DNA from: an uncultured Thermomicrobiales bacterium
Lineage (GTDB): Bacteria; Chloroflexota; Chloroflexia; Thermomicrobiales; UBA6265
Assembly (NCBI GenBank): GCA_902806405.1
Contig: CADCWL010000011.1
Coordinates: 80,464 to 117,347 of the forward strand
Direction: 5' to 3'
DNA length: 36,884 bases
Made by a program: the position numbers and the translations under genes. Shown here one piece after another: positions 33,535-36,884 of this stretch (position 1 is the stretch's first letter; every line of letters starts with the position of its first letter). The notes under the pieces are model-generated. The model searched no databases and was not told where the DNA came from. It worked only from the letters and a program-made list of their open reading frames with translations.

Positions 33535-35265
33535 GTGTCCAAGATCGGCGCGTTCACGTTCGTCCTCCACAGCCACCTCCCGTACGCACGGCAGGCGGGG
33601 ATGTGGCCGCACGGCGAAGAGTGGCTGCACGAGGCGATCGCCGAGACGTACCTTCCCCTCCTGAACGCGCTCCACGATCTGGAGGAGGAGGGGGTTCCGT
33701 TCGCGCTCACGATCGGGGTGACGCCGATCCTGGCGGAGCAACTCGCCGATCCGTTGATTGTCGAGCATTTCGTCGCCTTCGCGGCGGAGCGGGCGGCTTG
33801 GGCGGCAGCCGACGTGGACCGCTTCGAGCAGGCCAACGACCGCCCGATGCGGGACCTGGCACGGTATTACCACCATTGGTACGCGCGCGCCCTGACCTCC
33901 TTCCAGGACCGGTTCGGGCGGGACCTGATCGGCGCATTCGCCCGGCTGCAGGACGCCGGCCGGATCGAGATCGCCACCTGCGCCGCCACCCACGGTTATC
34001 TCCCGCTCCTCTCGCGCGACTCCTCCATCCACGGCCAGTTGCGAACGGGCGTCGACGCCTACCGCGCCCGGTTCGGTCGCGCACCGAAGGCGATCTGGTT
34101 GCCGGAGTGCGCGTACCGACCTGCGATCGACGACGACGCCGGTGGAACCGGCGGGCGTCGGCCGGGGATCGAGTCGTTCTTGGCGGAGGAGGGCCTTCGC
34201 GTCTTCTTCAGCGAGACGCACACCGTCGAGGGGGGCCGCCCGGTCGGCAAGGCGGCCGGTGAGGCGATCGGCCCATACGGCGCCGTCTCCCGACGGTACG
34301 CCGTCTCCCGTCAGGAGGGGGTCCAGACCGAGCCGGGGACCACCTATCGGCCCTACTGGGTTGGGGACGCGCCGGGCCAGGTCGCGGTCCTCGGCCGGAA
34401 CAATCGAACCGGGCAGCAGGTTTGGTCGGCCAACTTCGGGTACCCGGGCGACTACTATTACCGAGAGTTCCACCGCAAGGATGGCGTCTCGGGAATGCAA
34501 TACTGGCGGATCGGCGGCGCCGGGGTCGAACTCGGCGACAAGCCGCCGTACGAGCCGGAGCGCGCCGCGGAGCGCGTCGCCGAGCACGTCGCCCACTACG
34601 TGCGGCTGGTCGAGGAGCTCCTAGCGGGTCATCAGCGCGAGACCGGCAGCCCGGGCGTCATCTCCTCCGCCTACGATACCGAACTGTTCGGGCACTGGTG
34701 GTTCGAGGGGGTCGATTGGCTGAAGGGGGTGTTGCGCGGTCTTGCCGCCAGCGAGACCGTCGAGTTGACCACCGCCAGCCGCATCGTCGACGAGCACGCG
34801 CCGAATCAGCTGCTGGCCCTGCCGGAGTCGAGCTGGGGCGCGGGCGGTGGCCACTTCACGTGGCAGAACGTCGACACCCAGTGGATGTGGCCGCCGATCC
34901 ACGCCGCCGAGCGGCGGATGGAGGAGCTCGTTGCCCGCTACCCGGCGGCGGAGGGCGACAGGCTGGCGCTCCTTAGTCAAGCCGCTCGTGAACTGCTGCT
35001 GCTGCAGAGCAGCGACTGGCCGTTCCTAGTGACGACCGGCCAAGCGAAAGAGTACGCGGGCCAGCGCTTCACCAAGCACCTAGAGCGCTTCAATCGGCTG
35101 GCCGACATCGCCGCCCACGACGGTGACCTCGACCAAGGGGATCGCCAGTTCCTGGCCGTGATCGTGGAGCGCGACAACCCGTTCCCCGCGATCGACTACC
35201 GCGTTTTCGCGGAGCGCCAGGGCCAACCCGCCGTCGAGCCCATCATTCCTGCGGTCGTGGGCTAG
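33535..35265 (+). CDS. GH57 1,4-alpha-glucan branching enzyme
   Basis: A 576-residue glycoside hydrolase family 57 enzyme that makes alpha-1,6 branches in glycogen-like glucan, of the type known from Thermus (TTHA1902) and Thermococcus. Seen: N-terminal VLHSHLPYARQAGMWPHGEE, VTPILAEQLADP, EIATCAATHGYLPLL, nucleophile Glu191 in IWLPECAYRP, acid/base Asp381 in AYDTELFGHWWFEG, LPESSWGAGGGHFTW, and a C-terminal helical DUF1957-like part (LLLLQSSDWPFLVTTGQAKE). GTG 33535 follows AAGGGG eight bases away. Its stop codon shares CTAG with the convergent maltokinase gene. The pairing with malQ supports a glycogen or maltodextrin role. Confidence 0.93.
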   Translation: MSKIGAFTFVLHSHLPYARQAGMWPHGEEWLHEAIAETYLPLLNALHDLEEEGVPFALTIGVTPILAEQLADPLIVEHFVAFAAERAAWAAADVDRFEQANDRPMRDLARYYHHWYARALTSFQDRFGRDLIGAFARLQDAGRIEIATCAATHGYLPLLSRDSSIHGQLRTGVDAYRARFGRAPKAIWLPECAYRPAIDDDAGGTGGRRPGIESFLAEEGLRVFFSETHTVEGGRPVGKAAGEAIGPYGAVSRRYAVSRQEGVQTEPGTTYRPYWVGDAPGQVAVLGRNNRTGQQVWSANFGYPGDYYYREFHRKDGVSGMQYWRIGGAGVELGDKPPYEPERAAERVAEHVAHYVRLVEELLAGHQRETGSPGVISSAYDTELFGHWWFEGVDWLKGVLRGLAASETVELTTASRIVDEHAPNQLLALPESSWGAGGGHFTWQNVDTQWMWPPIHAAERRMEELVARYPAAEGDRLALLSQAARELLLLQSSDWPFLVTTGQAKEYAGQRFTKHLERFNRLADIAAHDGDLDQGDRQFLAVIVERDNPFPAIDYRVFAERQGQPAVEPIIPAVVG

Positions 35266-36788
35266 TGTCCGGCGTCGGTCAGCGGTTGGTCCCCGAGGAG
35301 GGTGCCAAGGGCGTGGCCGACCCAGTCCGGTCGGTTATTCAGCTCGTAGCCTAACTCGTAGACCGCCTTGTCGAGCTCCCATGCCTCCAAGGCCGCCCGG
35401 AAATCCGCGTCATCATCCGGAACCAGCCCCAGCCGGTCGGCGGCGAGGGTCGCCCCATAGCCGGCGAGGAAGGCGGCGCGGGCGGCCGCGTCCCAGGCCT
35501 GTAGCGTGGCCGCGTCCGCCTCGCCGTTGCCCGCGGCGCGGAGTGCAGCGCTCCGCGCGTATCCGAGCGAGCGGAGCATGCCGGCGACGTCCTTCAGGGG
35601 CGAGCTCTTCGCCCGACGTTCGGCAATCGGGCGTGCCGGCTCCCCCTCGAAGTCGAGGATAATCCAGTCACCGTCCGGTGTTCGCAGCACCTGACCGAGA
35701 TGGTAGTCGCCGTGAACTCGAATCGCGCGGCTCCCGACCGCCGCCCGGAACCCGGCGGCGCGTCGCTCGAGGTCGGGCACACGCTCCCCGAGGAGCGCAA
35801 TCCCGTCGGCCAGCGTCGGATCGAGCTCCGGCCCCCGCCGCTGGAGCGCCGAGACCGTGTCGGTGATCCGGCTTCGCAGCGCCGACTCCCACCGGTGAGC
35901 GTCCTCCGCCGAGACCACCTCCGGGCAGAAGGCGGGGTCGTCCGACTCCTGTCCGAGCGCGAGGTGGAGCTGCGCCGTCCGTGAGCCCAACCCGGAGAGG
36001 GGACGGAGCAACTCGGCAGGGGATGAGGTGAGCAGACGGAGGGTGAACGACCAGCCATCGCCGAGGTTCGGCTCGAACGATTGGGCGAGGGCAATCTGAT
36101 AATTGTCGCCCCCTGGGTCGGCGTAGCGAGCGGCCGCCAGGGGCAAGGGGAGACGGCGGAACGTGGTACGGTCGGCCAGGTAGCGTCCGATCTCCTCGTC
36201 CGGATTCGTGCCGGGGCGGAGACGGCGGAAGACCTTCAGAAAGACGGCATCGTCGTATCGGATGGAGCTGTTGCTCTGCTCCGCGGAGACGAGTTCGGGA
36301 GCGGTGGCCGACGCGGCAGCGAAGCGCTCGTCGAGACCCGGCAGAGGTTCCCAGAGGAATCGTCCCCGTTCCCCGGTGAGCGTTTGCCCAGATCGTAGCT
36401 GGTGGAGGCACCACCGCCGAAAGGGAGTCGTCTTCAACGCATCCACCAGGACGCGCCGCCCGCAAGCGGTCTCGACGCCGGCGAGAACGGGGGTAGCAGC
36501 CGGTGCCTCTGTCACCAGCGCGAGGGGTACGAAGTACTCCGCCTCCTCGCCCCCGTCCAGGTTCAACCGTACGATGACGAGGGCAACCCAGTCGGCGTCA
36601 AGCTGAACCACAGCCGCGTCGGAGACCGCTGCCGCCGTCACCGCCCGGTCCTTCTCCCCGAACCAGCGCTGACCCGGCAGATAGGGAGGGAGTGCCTTCG
36701 GTACCGCTTCCCGCACCATTGCGTCGACGGCAGCCGCGTCGAGCACCGCGCCAACCCTGGGTTCCGAGGTGGATTGCAGGCCGGGCAT
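35262..36788 (-). CDS. Maltokinase (Mak/Pep2-like)
   Basis: Phosphorylates maltose to maltose-1-phosphate with ATP, the step between trehalose synthase and GlgE in the TreS-Mak-GlgE route to alpha-glucan. It has 508 residues. Seen: the N-terminal cap with LPGQRWFGEKDR (residues 38-48), FLKVFRRLRPGTNPDEEIGR with Lys185, the kinase-like HGD at 359-361 in RVHGDYHLGQVL, the metal-binding DFEGEPARPIAERR at 379-392, and SPLKDVAGMLRSLGY. ATG 36786-36788 overlaps the treS stop by one base (TGATG), so it is translated right after TreS. In many bacteria the two are one fused protein. GlgE is not in the window, so its presence is unproven. Confidence 0.93.
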   Translation of the reverse strand: MPGLQSTSEPRVGAVLDAAAVDAMVREAVPKALPPYLPGQRWFGEKDRAVTAAAVSDAAVVQLDADWVALVIVRLNLDGGEEAEYFVPLALVTEAPAATPVLAGVETACGRRVLVDALKTTPFRRWCLHQLRSGQTLTGERGRFLWEPLPGLDERFAAASATAPELVSAEQSNSSIRYDDAVFLKVFRRLRPGTNPDEEIGRYLADRTTFRRLPLPLAAARYADPGGDNYQIALAQSFEPNLGDGWSFTLRLLTSSPAELLRPLSGLGSRTAQLHLALGQESDDPAFCPEVVSAEDAHRWESALRSRITDTVSALQRRGPELDPTLADGIALLGERVPDLERRAAGFRAAVGSRAIRVHGDYHLGQVLRTPDGDWIILDFEGEPARPIAERRAKSSPLKDVAGMLRSLGYARSAALRAAGNGEADAATLQAWDAAARAAFLAGYGATLAADRLGLVPDDDADFRAALEAWELDKAVYELGYELNNRPDWVGHALGTLLGDQPLTDAGH

Positions 36789-36884
36789 CAGCGGTGGTCC
36801 TCCGCGCCAAGCGGTTCGAGCCGGAACCAGTAAAAGGCGTGCGGTCCAAGGGTCAGGAAATAGGGCAGTTGGCCGATCGTTGGA
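36788..36884 (-). CDS. treS: Trehalose synthase TreS, C-terminal end (rest outside the window)
   Basis: Only 31 codons and the stop are inside the window. The fragment reads LPYFLTLGPHAFYWFRLEPL near the C-terminus; LxLGPyxFYWFxL is the usual end of TreS and related GH13 maltose/trehalose interconverting enzymes. The stop TGA overlaps the maltokinase ATG by one base, which supports the call because TreS and maltokinase genes are commonly adjacent or fused. The 5' part lies past position 36884. Confidence 0.75.
   Translation of the reverse strand, partial: PTIGQLPYFLTLGPHAFYWFRLEPLGAEDHR

Noticed and set aside
1-36884. Defence systems, prophage, mobile elements, CRISPR, tRNA or rRNA genes
   Set aside because: I looked for transposase, integrase, repeat-spacer arrays and conserved RNA signatures on both strands and saw none. 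All sizeable genes have ordinary metabolic or transport assignments.

Overview
The window is a high-GC, densely coded bacterial chromosome segment. No gap between genes exceeds 300 bases. I see no rRNA, tRNA, CRISPR array, insertion sequence or phage gene. The gene set (BtpA-family protein, OpcA with Zwf, M42 peptidase, GH57 branching enzyme, TreS-maltokinase, class II photolyase, a CBS-tailed site-2 protease) and the frequent GTG starts would fit a Chloroflexota of the Thermomicrobia type (Sphaerobacter-like). That placement is an inference from gene style, not from a marker gene. Nothing here looks horizontally acquired; codon use is uniform.

Region 1 (1-4890): the 3' part of inorganic pyrophosphatase (+), then a minus-strand run (BON-domain protein, small membrane protein, BtpA family, AI-2E family transporter), then a MerR-type regulator (+) translationally coupled to an unknown small protein.

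Region 2 (4891-14074): a membrane thiol-redox fusion (MauE/DoxX domain plus three thioredoxin-like domains, minus strand) and uracil phosphoribosyltransferase (minus). These are followed on the plus strand by a VOC-family protein, a P5C-type aldehyde dehydrogenase and an M42 aminopeptidase, then by two divergent MFS transporters.

Region 3 (14075-25160): a 10.9-kb co-directional cluster for the pentose phosphate pathway: tkt, tal, an LDH-type dehydrogenase, gnd, zwf, opcA, pgl, rpiA. Together they turn glucose-6-P into ribulose-5-P plus NADPH, isomerise it and recycle the sugars. Only ribulose-5-P epimerase is absent from the window. A twin palindrome overlaps the likely promoter ahead of tkt. 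The last three genes overlap by 4 and 8 bp.

Region 4 (25161-31740): a site-2 protease with CBS domains, a convergent DEAD-box RNA helicase, a FrnE/DsbA-like oxidoreductase broken by one in-frame TGA, a CinA/PncC-type amidohydrolase, and a divergent class II CPD photolyase.

Region 5 (31741-36884): alpha-glucan and trehalose metabolism: malQ and a GH57 branching enzyme (+), meeting head-on a treS-maltokinase pair (minus; treS runs off the window). The convergent genes share the four bases CTAG as both stop codons.

No clearly new multi-gene system stands out. The points most worth a second look are the MauE-triple-thioredoxin fusion, the palindromes at the tkt and merR promoters, the altered coenzyme site of the LDH inside the pentose phosphate cluster, and the TGA-interrupted FrnE gene.
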